64,000 bases of DNA from Micrasema longulum (GCA_022494885.1 JAGVSM010000981.1:1-64000); one strand, 5' to 3'. Positions 43,880-55,989 are shown, counted from the first letter of the stretch. Numbers and translations are program-made. Notes: a model not told the origin generated them from the letters alone.

Positions 43880-45083
43880 TTAGAAAACAACAAAACAACA
43901 TTTTATGTGCTAAACTTCGTGCTGTAGGCATTAGAGATCCCTTTTTATCGTTTTTAAAATCCTACCTCTCACATAGAAAACAAAGTGTAAAAATCAATAA
44001 CTTCATATCAAATAGCTTCCTAGTAACTTCTGGTGTACCACAGGGTGCCCACTTGGCCCCTCTTCTATTGAATCTGTTTGTTAATGATGCTGCTAATGTT
44101 TTTTCTTTTACAAAATTCTGGCTTTTTGCTGACGATAACAAGATACTTAAGCTAATTAAAAATATTGATGACTGTGTCAGACTCCAAGAAGACATAAATG
44201 CATTTCATACTTGGTGCAAAACTAATAACATGGAACTTAACATCGATAAATGCAAAATTATTTCATACCATAAATGTAAACATCCTTTATTTTTGATTAT
44301 AAACTTAATGGCCAAGTTCTTTCGATTGTCACCTCTATAAGAGATCTTGGAGTGATCCTAGATAATAAACTAACTTTTCTGGAACACTTTGATAATATAG
44401 TAAACAGATCCTTAAAATTTTAGGCTTTATTAATAGAACTACGTCTGATTTCCAAAGTATGCTTACACTTAAAACACTTTATTGCTCTTTAGTTCGCCCT
44501 ATTCTTGAATATGCATCTGTAATCTGGTCCCCTCATCATGCTGTTCATATCAAGCGCCTTGAATCAGTTCAACATCGTTTTATAAGAAAAATTGCATGGA
44601 AGATGGATTGGAAAGAGGAGACTATTCATATTCTGATATGGAGAGGTTTTTAAGCATATCAAGTCTTGAAAAACGCAGATGCATTGCAGATATAATCTGC
44701 ATGTATAAAATTATGAACCGTCTCATTGATGCCCCTGAAATTTTGCAAAAGATTCTTTTTAACGTTCCCACCCGTAGACTAAGAAATAATGAAATGCTTT
44801 TTCTCGGTCACTACAGGACCAATTATGGTGCACAGTCGCCTTTGCCCAGAATGATCAGGCGGGTGAACGATCATCAAGATCTTGATTATTATGGTGTAAG
44901 GATGTCTTTCTTTACAAATCAGCTAAAGAATCTGTATAGTTAGCCTATGCTTTTACTTAATCTAAAAAATCTATCATCTGTCTTTGCTGCTTATTTCTGT
45001 TCCTTATATTTTTTTATTCCTTTGTAAAAATTTCTTTTAATTGTAATGTTTATAATGGACTTTGTCCGTAAATAAATAAATAA
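43880..45083 (+). pseudogene. Non-LTR retrotransposon (Jockey/CR1 type), RT to 3' end
   Basis: It encodes LCAKLRAVGIRDPFLSFLKS, SGVPQGAHLAPLLLNLFVND, WLFADDNKILKLI (catalytic FADD), LNIDKCKIISYH, RDLGVILDNKL, SLVRPILEYASVIWSPHHA and finally YRTNYGAQSPLPRMIRRVN to a stop at 44943. A 3' UTR and (TAAA)n tail follow. The 5' half is missing. Frameshifts after 44280, near 44405 and at about 44600 disable it. RT motifs are well kept, so it is probably fairly young. Confidence 0.9.
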
Positions 45084-45098
45084 ATAAATAAATAAATA

Positions 45099-45653
45099 TG
45101 CATCTGTAATCTGGTCCACTCATTATGCTGTTCATATCAAGCGCCTTGAATCAGTTCAACATCGTTTTATAAGAAAAATTGCATGGAAGATGGGATTGGA
45201 AAGAGGAGACTATTCATAATCTGATATGGAGAGGTTTTTAAGCATATCAAGTCTTGAAAAACGCAGATGCATTGCAGATATAATCTGCATGTATAAAATT
45301 ATGAACTGTCTCATTGATGCCCCTGAAATTTTGCAAAAGATTCTTTTTAACGTTCCACCCGTAGACTAAGAAATAATGAAATGCTTTTCCTCGGTCACTA
45401 CAGGACTAATTATGGTGCACAGTCGCCTTTGCCCAGAATGATCAGGCGGGTGAACGATCATCAAGATCTTGATTATTATGGTGTAAGGATGTCTTTCTTT
45501 ACAAATCAGCTAAAGAATCTGTATAGTTAGCCTATGCTTTACTTAATCTAAAAAATCTATCATCTGTCTTTGCTGCTTATTTCTGTTCCTTATATTTTTT
45601 ATTCCTTTGTAAAAATTTCTTTTAATTGTAATGTTTATAATGGACTTTGTCCG

Positions 45654-45688
<35 letters not shown>

Positions 45689-45690
45689 AA
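45099..45690 (+). pseudogene. Second 3' copy of the same retrotransposon, in tandem
   Basis: From ATGCATCTGTAATCTGGTCC to the (TAAA)n tail it is nearly identical to 44511-45083. Differences include GATGGGATTGG versus GATGGATTGG, TTCATAATCTG (a stop) versus TTCATATTCTG, and a missing C in GTTCCACCCG. It starts right after the TAAA tail of the first copy. It is either a 5'-truncated insertion into that tail or a local duplication. Confidence 0.88.
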
Positions 45691-46154
45691 CATACAGTCA
45701 TACAAAATAAGTACTAAAAACAACATTTTTTTAACATAAAAAGACCAATTAAGTTTTCATAAATTAAAAAGATATGAACATTAAATGTGACAAAAAATAA
45801 AAAATAAATAAGAATTTTAAGTGAAAAAAGGATATTTGTTGACATTTGCGTTTTCCATGGAGGTAATAAATTAAAATAAATTAAAATACCGAATGCACAC
45901 TCCGAGCCATCCACGCACACACATGAACGCACATATAAAACATACACAAACATATACATTACATGCGGCACATATACATAGCATAAACCACTCAAGATGT
46001 ACATTCAGCAACTATATTATACTATACTATATTATACTATATTATATTATGTTAGATTGAAACAAATTTAAGGTCACAGGTCACGCAGCTATGTCAAAAG
46101 TCATAAGATGCACCCGAGAGAAAGAGCACTCGAGTTCTTATAATTTATTTAAAT
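45691..46154. other. AT-rich sequence with simple repeats
   Basis: A CACATA-rich patch (45895-45980) and TATACTATACTATATTATAC (46015-46050) are present. Nothing else is recognised. Confidence 0.5.
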
Positions 46155-46295
46155 ATTTTTATTTTCAGACTATTTCCTAAAAGTTGTAAATAACTTGTGC
46201 TGTAAAAATGGAAATCGAGTTGTGGTAGAGAGGGATTTGAACCTCGGACTTGGCCCGTGAGTCCTCAATACTACCACGGGACCACAAACCGGTAT
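46155..46295 (-). mobile_element. tRNA-derived SINE (family S2), minus copy
   Basis: In reverse it has GGTTTGTGGTCCCGTGGTAG, GGACTCACGGGCCAAGTCCG and a B box AGGTTCAAATCCC. The body is CTCGATTTCCATTTTTACAG, CACAAGTTATTTAC. The same layout is found at 61088-61250. Confidence 0.75.
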
Positions 46296-46589
46296 TTTAA
46301 ATATGAAATACCTTCATGTTGTTCACTTATAAGTCCTATTTATAATTTGAATTTAACATTTTAACTCATGTTTTCTTATTAAAATCGTGATTTGAATTTA
46401 AGAGATGATTGGCAAACTCTAAAAAATATTATTATTTAAACATCTAATATGTTTTTTAATGCAGAAATGAAATCTACGTGACGTTCTCCAAATACACCTT
46501 TATATACATAATGGTGTCAACCATTAAACCGTTCAACCCTTTAGCAACTCTCCTCCCCTAATCCCCACCAAAAAATTCTGTAACACATC

Positions 46590-46800
46590 GTTAAATATTA
46601 TTAAACCAGTGCATGGTCGGAGGTGGTGGTGTCTGCCTCCCTTTTAACTCTGCATGTAATTTATTTATTTTTTCGTAAATATTACGTATACCACGGTGAT
46701 CGTAAAGGTTATATTGTATTTTTGTATTTGCATGCTGGCGTAGTGAGTGTCCTGATCAAGAGACGGGTATGTCTTGAAACTGGTAGACATGAAAAAGTCG
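46590..46800 (+). repeat. TIR repeat, copy 2 (compare 12263-12545)
   Basis: GTGTCCTGATCAAGAGACGG, GTATGTCTTGAAACTGGTAG and ACATGAAAAAGTC match the end of the repeat at 12263-12545 in orientation and order. The left end is not clear. Confidence 0.5.
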
Positions 46801-46941
46801 GCGAGTGGTTGAATACTAATATTTACTAACAGTAATTAAGCGAGTGACATTAGCCTTATTAATGCTTAGATTTTCGTATTTCCTTTACAACTTTTTTTTC
46901 TGTTCCAATAAATGTTGATACATAATAAAAATTAACTACTA

Positions 46942-47430
46942 TGGGGAGCAGGATATCAAAATGACATAAACAGACTACAAAGACAACAAAATAAAATATT
47001 AAAGTTAGTTTATGACCTTCCCTATCTGACTGCAACTAAAGAATTTTTTAAACAAACTAAGCAATTAAATATAACTGAACTGTTTCAACTAGAATCATTA
47101 AAATTTATCCATAAATTAGCCACTAATTTAATTGTAGACGAAGAACTAAAACTTGTAAAAAATTGTAGTCAACATGGACATAATACGAGAATACCAGACA
47201 AATACTATATCCAACTTTCTAAAACAGGACAAAGACAATCAAGACTAATGAACCAGGGACTGAAATTATACAATAAACTACCAGACAAAACTAAACAAAA
47301 GACTCGGACAAACTTTTCAAAAGACGTAAAAAATATTATTTTGAACAACAGAGTATGAATGAAAAATGTATATAAATGTAATAATCCGTAAGGGTTTATG
47401 AATAAATTTTCAAATAAAAAAATAAAAAAT
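46942..47430 (+). pseudogene. Non-LTR retrotransposon, intact C-terminal frame
   Basis: A 139-codon frame without internal stops runs from WGAGYQNDINRLQRQQNKIL through KLVYDLPYLTATKEFF and LFQLESLKFIHKLATNLI to LMNQGLKLYNKLPDKTK and a stop at 47358. G-x-K-L-Y-N-x-L-P is the usual end of LINE ORF2. A short 3' UTR with AATAAATTTTC and an A-rich tail follows. The RT core upstream is missing, so it is a 5'-truncated insertion. Confidence 0.78.
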
Positions 47431-48345
47431 AGCCTTGTGTACAAATATTTGGAGATACTAAAAAAATGTAAATGTATCCAACATTGATTTACTAGAAATG
47501 TTCTCTTCTCTTATTCCTCTTTGTTAGGAAAAATCGCAATCAAAATATTTTTGTTATTATGACTTACATGATAAATGCAGTGACTTTGAAGACGATTGTA
47601 AGCAGTTAATAAATAATTGTTAGAAAATCAAGTGAGTCCGCAATACTGCCACATAAGAAAAATCCTTTTTTTCTGCTTTATTGTTTATTGTACAAATCTT
47701 AAAAAATTATTCTCTTTGGAGTGTACATTTTCCTAATACTTTGTTTCTCTGTTCAGAAATCTATCTAAATCAAATCTTACCTAAAAAAAACGATTGTAAG
47801 TAAACATACACTGTTTTTATTTTAATATGTGATTACGAAAAAAAGTGACATTATTTTCATAAGTTTAGGAACACTGATCAAATGTGTGCATAGCGTCGGC
47901 GTCGAGACGTTGCCAAGATTAGTCGGTAAGTACGTCGCGTAGGTGGGTGTGGGAGGGGGTGTAATAATACAATAAGAAGTAAATCAAGCTAAACACTGTA
48001 TTAGTATTATTAGTCAAGCTCGCTAACAACTGCCTTAGGAGAAGCGTTCGGTTATTATAATCTATAACCGCATTATCTTAGCACTTCCATTACTCTTGGG
48101 AATAAACAAGAAAAATAAATCCGTAAAGTTTGCCGAAACTTCGGGCGCAGACGTAGGTATAATTTATTTTAAAAACTTTTGTTTTGCTTGGAATGCCGGA
48201 GAGTCAGAACACTTTAAGAGTTAAGATTTCCCGAATTAATAAGAAATAATTTTATTCCTCTAAATTATTATACCTACTCTAAATTGATTCTTGAAATTAA
48301 AACAGTAAATTATTTTGGAAACAATGAAGGTATTTTTTAAAAAAA
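47431..48345. other. Intron sequence, nothing recognised
   Basis: A GC-rich patch at 47890-47965 (GCGTCGGCGTCGAGACGTTG) has no frame or partner in the window. Confidence 0.45.
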
Positions 48346-48399
48346 CGTCTTGAAGCTATTATTACTTGCTCTCTTGTTTTGTGCTTTTAATTCGATGCA

Positions 48400-48680
48400 T
48401 GCTACTCTTTACTGTCTATTCGCTACTCATAAAGTACTCCTCACTCGCTACTTGCTACCTTCTACTCAATATTTCCATCTCGCTTCTTCCCACTTGCTAC
48501 ACGCTGCTTTCATTCTGTTCCATACATCTCGCAACTTAATACTCGCTACTTCCACCTCGCTACCTATATCTCGCTACTTATATCTCGCTACTTCTATCTC
48601 GCTACTTTCATCTCGCTACTTTCATCTTGCTACTTACTATTCGCTACTTCCCATTTGCTTTTTTCCTCGGTACTCACGAC
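48400..48680 (+). repeat. Minisatellite, CTCGCTACTT-type unit
   Basis: Imperfect tandem units of about 13-16 bp built on CTCGCTACTT(C/T)(A/C)T(C/T)T fill this stretch and are most regular at 48540-48640. The 139-codon frame that spans it (48350-48769) begins at TTG, not ATG, and consists of repeated Leu/Ala/Thr/Ser codons from the repeat, so it is not taken as a gene. Confidence 0.85.
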
Positions 48681-49734
48681 TTGTTCTTCGAAAATTGAAC
48701 GCCGTACTCTGGACTCTAGAACTTGGACAATTTAAAACTTACGAAACCTTTAAGTTAATTTTGCCATAGAACTCAAGTCGTATCTACATTTTTTATTTGC
48801 AAAAAAAAATCCTTTGATATTACATTTTACAAATACAGTGCGTTCTGATGTTTAAAAATCCTATATTAATGTGTTTGTGCCTGTTGGTAAACGAAATAGC
48901 ATATCAATTTCAGTAAGCACACTAGAATTATTATATTTGAAAACTTATTGATACGCACACATTAATCAGAGGTTACTTAAATTTTTAATGGACTATACGG
49001 TAGTAAAAAAAATTAGTTTAGAATAATATCATTTATCTTTTTTTCATTTTTTCAATTTAAAAAGTCTTTTTAAATTGAAAAAATAGATCGTCTCGAAAAT
49101 GACTCAAGCGTTAGAGGATAATGGAATACGATTCCTTACTACATCTGTTCGGAATTTTTTGTACTTAAGCAATTTCCTTCCGTAAGCCTTCAAGGACCCG
49201 AAGGTTTTTCTAATAAAGAAATGTATGGCGTAGCCGGTTAAAGGTGAAACTATGTGTAAGCTTAAGGTGAGAGTTAGGTGTAAGAAAAGTCTTGAGAGGA
49301 AACAATTTAGAGATAAAAGAAAAATTAGGAAAGCGTCGTAGTTTGACAGGAACATAAATATGTTGTTTAAAGGTGAAAAAAATACATTGTTTTTTAATCT
49401 GTGAAGTGACTAACAAACACAAAGTTTTATTATGTTTGTTAGTTATTATTATTTGTTATATAATTTAAAATTTCAAATGCTCGCAGTTTATTGCTAAAAA
49501 TATCAGCGTTACCATAAAATAAAGTTAATATACGCACATGCATGAATTCGATTAAATTTAGCAACATGAAAAGCAACAATACAGAAAATTTAAAAATAAA
49601 GTGAAAGATCATACATATGTATGTACTAAAATAAGTAAGTATTAAATCAATAGATATTTGAAATAAGACGTCATTTGTAATATTAAATAACACTTCTGGT
49701 TAAATACGCAGTTTATATTATTTATGTTGAGAAA
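48681..49734. other. AT-rich intron sequence, nothing recognised
   Basis: The short motif ATGGCGTAGCCG at about 49222 echoes the tandem unit at 19252, but the similarity does not extend far. Confidence 0.5.
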
Positions 49735-49910
49735 CCACTAGTAGGGAGATTTATTTTGACATATTTTAAATTACTTAAACATTTTGTCGACAAAGACTAG
49801 ATTTCACCCCCCAGGGAGTTCTTGTATAAGATAAACATATTAGAAGAAAATATTTAAAAGAAGGGAATATGGACGTCTAGGCATTTAGGGATTATGACCT
49901 GTCAGCGTTG
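49735..49910 (+). mobile_element. FB element, end fragment
   Basis: TAAACATTTTGTCGACAAAG, ACTAGATTTCACCCCCCAGG, GGGAATATGGACGTCTAGGC and GGATTATGACCTGTCA are the outer part of one arm. Confidence 0.7.
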
Positions 49911-50379
49911 TCTGTCACACTGTCAGTGTTCTCCGAACAGCTAAGGTGTTCTTGAATACTCGTATTCTTAGGCTTCTTTATAACTTATTGCTGCGAAGCA
50001 GATTTAAGTGTCGATCTCTGATCTGGGTGCCTCAGTTATGCTGGAGATGGAGTTCAGAAATTTCTGATGTATCTTAACTTAAGGGAGTGCTGATGCTATC
50101 CGTGGTTGTACCTGTCTGACGTCATACTGGGAATGCTTGGCTAAAATAGTTTGGAAAAAATAAGAAATTCATACTTGCTTCAGTAGTTTTTCAGATTAAT
50201 CCGTGGTATTACGATCAACATAGGTGCAATGGAGAGTATTTTTCTTTGTGTTCCTAATGACTACCTTAGACATAGACAGCTTAAGCTGTTTTATCTTCCT
50301 GCTTGCAGAACCAACCTGCCGATGGTAATGGCAGTAAGAAAAGCGACGTTTTTTTTTTTTTTTTAAATAAATATTTGCG

Positions 50380-50545
50380 TTCTTATGATTTACCCAAAAA
50401 TATATTTTGCGGGCAATTTTCAACGAGTTGTAAATAGCTCACTCTTAGAAAATGGGAATCGAGTTGGGGTAGAGTGGGATTCGAACCACGGATCTTTGGT
50501 CCGTGAGTCCGAGACACTAGCCACAGGAACACAACCCAATTTCCG
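50380..50545 (-). mobile_element. tRNA-derived SINE (family S2), minus copy
   Basis: In reverse: GGACTCACGGACCAAAGATC, B box GTGGTTCGAATCCC, body CTCGATTCCCATTTTCTAAG. The 3' body AACTCGTTGAAAATTGCCCG is decayed relative to 61088-61250. Confidence 0.72.
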
Positions 50546-50689
50546 AAACATTTTATTTACTCAATCGTATCTCTTCGGATATCGACATCTTTGATATTAG
50601 TGAAAATAAAGTATAGCGAGGAAAACATCTTTTTTCTATAATTGCTGGGTATTTTTATTTTACCATCTTTGTATATTTAAATTTTCCAA

Positions 50690-50860
50690 AGACGAATTTA
50701 TTAAAGACGGAGGAATTGAAGGAAAATAGATGATAAACATCGGCAGAATGGTGAATGCTACACAGCTCATAAAGTGGCCACTTAAATCAGCCAATGACAG
50801 GTCAAAATCCGGATAAACGCCTAGACTTCCATATTCCCCTTTCTAATTTTTTTTACCTAT
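50690..50860 (-). mobile_element. FB element, one-arm copy
   Basis: CGGCAGAATGGTGAATGCTA, AAGTGGCCACTTAAATCAGC, CAATGACAGGTC and CGCCTAGACTTCCATATTCC occur in FB order. Confidence 0.7.
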
Positions 50861-51685
50861 TAGAACCCATTGATATTATTTTAATTAATTTAAAATAAAA
50901 CTGTAGTTTGAATTAGCATGACTGAGTTGTTTAGTTACAAAAATATAATATTTATCTTATTAATAAAATTGATGTTAAATAAACGCACGGTTAAAAAGTT
51001 TTATGAGATAAGACTCCTGTCAATTTGCTAACAAGCAATTAAAAGGTTTTTTTTATTTAATTATGATTTTTTTTATTTTATTCATAAGATTAAACCTAGT
51101 GGTCCATTCTGTGCTTAGTGCTTGTTAAATTTTGCTTCAGGTATTCTTTGACCCCACGTTTTAATTGACATTCTAAGATTATTTTAATGGTTCAAACTCT
51201 TTCACTCGGAATTAACCTTAAATGAAACGAAGGTTTTTAGATCCTTAATTGTTTGAGAGCTGTAATATGAATTGAGAATACTTAGTCTCAAGATACAGAA
51301 TGGTTTTTAAGGTTCTAAAGCTAGACACGTAGTTATTTAAGGAGATAACGATTGGAAATTAGCAATTTCATTCGAAGCCGTTACAGAACCAAATCGCTTG
51401 AGTAGTTTTAAAATGAAAGAAAAAACAATGATAATTTTGCAATGCACACGTGAAAAATAGTAGAGAATACAAAATAATTAATATGGTTTTTTTGTACTTC
51501 ACAAAGTCAAACCACCGCAAACCCAATATTTTTCTGAGACATTTATTCTTAAAACTCAGCATTTTGCTGTTTTGGGCCCGAGTGAGGTGCCACGATTTGC
51601 ATCCTTAAAGGATTATAGGTGTTTAGCAAGCGTCATAGATTTTTTTGTAATTTTTTGAGTTAAATAATATTAAAATGTTTATTGA
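50861..51685. other. Intron sequence, nothing recognised
   Basis: No feature was found on either strand. Confidence 0.5.
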
Positions 51686-51689
51686 CACA

Positions 51690-51955
51690 AACACCACCTA
51701 ACATACAGAAGTCTCAAGTCTGATTCCCGCCATGGTTGTCATGAAATATTTATCAAAAACAGGCGTTTTAAAACTTAAATATTTCGTAGCTCCCGGACTG
51801 GCACCCGAAGCTTAAGCCTGATTATATTATCTTCAAGTAACAAAAACGGCCAAGATACGCTGTGATTGGTGTACCGATGCAGTGTCCTATGCACCATTCG
51901 AGAATTATGAATATGTAGTACGTTGGTATACGTTTTATAAAGAAATAAAATCAAT
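51690..51955 (+). mobile_element. tRNA-derived SINE (family S3), plus copy
   Basis: A decayed head (B box AGTCTGATTCCCG) and a clear body: ACTGGCACCCGAAGCTTAAG, GCCTGATTATATTATC, GTGTACCGATGCAGTGTCCT and ATGCACCATTCG. Confidence 0.68.
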
Positions 51956-52204
51956 TTTACGTTTCTGCTGAGAAAATTTTCTGGACAATAATATTTTATA
52001 TTCATTTATGTATTGGAGGAGTGACCCGTTGAGTTTAAATTTAAGAAGCTTATCAGTAGCTGGAAAAGAGGTGATATGGAAAGAAGATATGAAAAATTCA
52101 CCACAACACTTAAACTTAAAGCTTCATTTATTATGTATATTATACTATATGTACGAGCACACTATATTAATATACTATAATAACAATAATAGTACTATAT
52201 TGAA

Positions 52205-52860
52205 ATGAAAATTAATTAATTTATTTATTTAAACGCCTTTTAGGCTTTTGCATGTTTAACATACATATATATACAAATAAAGACAGACATGTATTTTACA
52301 AAAAAGTAGCAAAAAATATGTAAATGATTTTTAGAAGAAAAAGGAAAATATCAAAAATATCATCTTAATATATTAGTAGAAAAGTGGAAAGAACAGAAGT
52401 GTATTTTCAAATATGAAGACAGAAATGCATTTTACACAAAGAAAGGAGCAAAAATAAAAATGAATTAAGAAGAGAAAGAAAAATAAAAATTAAATCAAAA
52501 ATTAAAAAAAAAAAAAAACATTACAAATTAGTAGAAAATATATGAGGATATATAATAATACATACAAATATTGAAGTGGATAACAGGAGTACATTTATGC
52601 GTAAAGGTTGTATTAAAATAATCTTAAAATTAGAAGAAGTTAGAAAAATACTTATTTGAAATGAAGAAATTAAAATGTCTTAATATTAAAATGAAGAAAT
52701 TACAAAATTAAAATACGTAAAACATTTATGAAAAAGTTAAAAAATTAAAGATAAGAAAAATATATAAATGTAAATATGAAAAAAATAAAAAGGAAGATAA
52801 AATTAAAATTAATAAATATTTTTTTTCAAAATTGACAACTCACAGTCGAAATTCCAAAAG
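52205..52860 (-). repeat. Retrotransposon 3' UTR (matches 17045-17480), internally duplicated
   Basis: ACGCCTTTTAGGCTTTTGCA, AGACAGACATGTATTTTACA and AAAAAGTAGCAAAAA match the 3' UTR at 17050-17160. A second, diverged pass through the same sequence starts near 52430 (GAAGACAGAAATGCATTTTA), so the UTR holds a tandem duplication of about 165 bp. No ORF2 end is readable upstream (52860-53330). Confidence 0.55.
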
Positions 52861-53499
52861 CTTAGTAAAAAAAATTGCAGGTATTAAAATAATGTATAAA
52901 CCAAATGAATGGAAAATACACATTGATTATTGAAGATTAAAGGCAGCATTAAATTCTTATTCTTTAAACATCATCCAGCTGACGTCTTCCGATTCCTAGG
53001 GACCACTCTTTGACTTCAACTGGGAAATTATTTTTGGAAGAATGAGTAATTTCAATAATAAAACTTTAGTGTCTTTGGTCGAAAATTGTCTTCATTTGAG
53101 GAACCGCAAGACTAGCGTTGATATTGAATTCATATTATTGGGATTATCATTATGACTGAACACATCTGAAATTATACCTTTAGAGGAGGTAAAGTCTGTG
53201 ACAAGTAATATAAATTGGCTTCTCTTGTACGATTGGGCTTTCTGCGAAACGGAAGTAAAGAGAATGAGCTCACATATATCCGGGGTGTGATAAGTCTTCT
53301 GAATCCAGTAATCCAATTATCGATACGTCACTTTTATGCTTTGAAGTTATTTTCTCCGTATTCGCTCGGGGAGTGAATGTACTACATGCCATATAAAGTT
53401 ATTTCTTAGCTAAGAGATAATTAACTAAGTATTAATTTTCCGTTTACGAGAAATAGCTCTAAGCTCCGGACGTTCAGCAAATTGCTACATCCGTTGCAT

Positions 53500-54330
53500 T
53501 AATATTCAGGCCTGAATGGTTTCTAACGTTTGCGAACTGTCTTTTAATAATGGTGAATATTTTAGTCTGTGTCCAAATGGATAAAAAATAAAGTTTCAGT
53601 GTGTGATGAAATAGAACCGACATTCTGGACTACTGTTCTCGACTTCGAAAAATCCGCCTAGTAGTGTTGTTAGTGCGTTTACAAAGCTTGAGGTCCTGGG
53701 TTCATATTCTGAGTTGGTCGATATTTTGCGGATAATGAGACGCATTGGACCATAAGACGCACTCCAAATTTTAGTTGAGTTTTCACAGTTAAAAAGTGCA
53801 TCTTATGGTTCAAAAAATTAGGCACAAAGGAGGTTCTACATTACAATAACTTTTTATATGAAAGTATGGAGATCAGTCTTAAGTATTTGGCGGCCATTCC
53901 AAACCAATTTAAGCAATATTTAACACCCACCTTGCCAGGAATCAAACCCGGGACCTCAAGTATTGTAGGCAAACGCACCAAACACTTTCACAATACACGA
54001 TGAATTTATCTTTATTTGATTTAATTTACTGTGTGTAAAATACGAGAAAGACTAGAATCCTGGAAGAAGAGCGGCACTGTAAAATATATCGGAAAAATCG
54101 AGTTAAAAAGAAACAACGTTGGCTGAGACCAAAATCAAAATTTAAAACTTCTGAAGTGGGCAAACGCTCTAACCATTGCACCACGATGATAACTTTTATC
54201 CCTCGATTTTTGAGCGTTTTTAATGTAGTCTCACAATTGGTTTTCCAAAGTTCTGGTTCTATTTCACACAGAGTATTATTCATGTAATAAACTTTTACAG
54301 GCTTATTGCTAAAAACAATATCTTCCATCA
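53500..54330. mobile_element. Foldback element with inverted tRNA-like segments, copy 1
   Basis: Outer arms: GTGATGAAATAGAACCGACA at about 53605 against TCTGGTTCTATTTCACACAG at about 54253. Inside lie a tRNA-like AGTGCGTTTACAAAGCTTGA-GGTCCTGGGTTCATATTC and its inverted partner GGAATCAAACCCGGGACCTC-AAGTATTGTAGGCAAACGCA. Between them is GACGCATTGGACCATAAGAC, also inverted. It was probably formed from two head-to-head S3-type SINEs, or is a TIR element that captured them. The same arrangement recurs at 55990-56760. Confidence 0.6.
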
Positions 54331-54411
54331 CAATCGAAATTCGTACTTTTAAAAAATGAAAGCATGTAAATTTTTTTGTTTTATTAAATGAAAAAGAGAA
54401 ATAGTTGAGTT

Positions 54412-54562
54412 ATTATGAAGTAAATTTTCAAACCATATCCTAAAAGTCGTAAATAACTTGTGCTTGAAAAGTGAAAATCGAGTTGTTGTAGAGTGAGATT
54501 TAAACCTGGGACCTTTGATCCGTAAGTCCACAACACCACCACAGCACCACAACTCGTCTCGA
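54412..54562 (-). mobile_element. tRNA-derived SINE (family S2), minus copy
   Basis: In reverse: GTGGTGTTGTGGACTTACGG, B box AGGTTTAAATCTC, body CTCGATTTTCACTTTTCAAG, CACAAGTTATTTACGAC and TTTTAGGATATGGTTTGAAA. It is close to the plus copy at 61088. Confidence 0.75.
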
Positions 54563-55214
54563 ATATATATATATACATTGTTAATGTAAATTTATTAACT
54601 TTTCCGAACCTGAACTTGTAAAAAATCGTGAGTTTGTGAGAAGGTTACCAGAAATACCCCAGCTAAAATCTATATCCTATAATACTACTTTAAAAAAAAG
54701 AAATATCTCAGTCTATTCTTGTAATACTATTAATATTAATACTATTTCATAACATTTTAGTTGTCAGCCAAATTAAAAAAAATTATCATAAAATACTGTC
54801 GCGAGAGGATGGGATATGACATCGCACTGCTCTCTCTGTGACACGTTGCACAGCACTGATCTAAATTTTCACGACGCATTAGCGAGGTGGTGCACCGGGA
54901 AGTTGGGAGGGGGAACGCAAATGAAATAGTGAAAATCATGAAATCTGAATCCGGATATGGCTGGAAAAAACTACCAAATACCAAGCACCACGTGTCAAAA
55001 CTGACCAATATAAAAAATATTATTAATTTTTAAAGCGAATCTTTTATTAATGTTTGCTGAATACGGGGGAAAACAAAGGCAAATGTGAATTATGAGTGAA
55101 AGAATTTGGTAGAAAAATAGTTTCATTATTTCGATACATTCTTAACATTATGGGGTAGGATATGCAGTAAATAAATCAATAAAATGATTAGCCAATTTAA
55201 AAAAAAAAACTTTT
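54563..55214. other. Intron sequence, nothing recognised
   Basis: A GC-richer block at 54790-54970 is open on the minus strand (55008-54757) but has no recognised motif. Confidence 0.45.
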
Positions 55215-55545
55215 AACATTAACAAATTACAAAAGGGATAGAGAATACCTTAAAACTGCTGAAATTTAGCTCTTTAACTTGACTTAAATCAACAAATAGA
55301 AGAATTGAAGAAATATGGATGTTCAAATATAGACAAAATAGTGAATGTTACACAGTTTGTAAAGTGGCCACTTAAACCAGCCAATGACAGGTCAAAATCT
55401 CTGTAAATGCCTAGACTGCCATATTCCCTTCTTTAAGGTATTCTCCATCCCTGTTGTAATTTGTTAATCTTAATGACTCCCGAGGGAGTGAAATTCAGTT
55501 TTTTGTCTACAAACATTTGGACAACTCAAATATTGTGATAAAAGT
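55215..55545. mobile_element. FB element copy
   Basis: It starts AACAAATTACAAAAGGGATA, contains TTAGCTCTTTAACTTGAC and AAGTGGCCACTTAAACCAGC, and ends GTATTCTCCATCCCTGTTGT, GACTCCCGAGGGAGTGAAAT and AACATTTGGACAACTCAAAT. Confidence 0.8.
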
Positions 55546-55989
55546 ACTTTTGTTGTAGATTTCACATGATAATTAATATGTCTGGGTACATAAAAATTTA
55601 TGATAAAAACTTATGATAATGATAAAAACAAAAATCTTAGAGTAGCAATCGAGTCCCAAACATTTGAACTAAATTTAACAACTCTGTTTTATTTTATAAA
55701 AAAAAAACAATCTTAATAATGTAATATGAGCAATTGACTTAAATAAAAGAATGTGTTAAAAGGTTTCAAAAAACGTGTAAAAAGTACTGAATTTCTCTGA
55801 CATTTTTCTCATAAGACAGCAGTGAACCGTGGCCGGCAGTAATCGATTAAAAAGCTGGGAATGCATCGAACCAACGTTTCCGGTAAAAACAACTTCCGGT
55901 AAGTGACATTTTCAAGTTATTCGACACCACACTTCCGGTGTCGCGATGAACTAAGTAAAGTCTCGGATAATCTCGTTAACACATTTCGA

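Noticed and set aside
48350..48769. 139-codon open frame with a hydrophobic, signal-peptide-like start
   Set aside because: It begins at TTG rather than ATG and is generated by the CTCGCTACTT minisatellite; no domain is seen.
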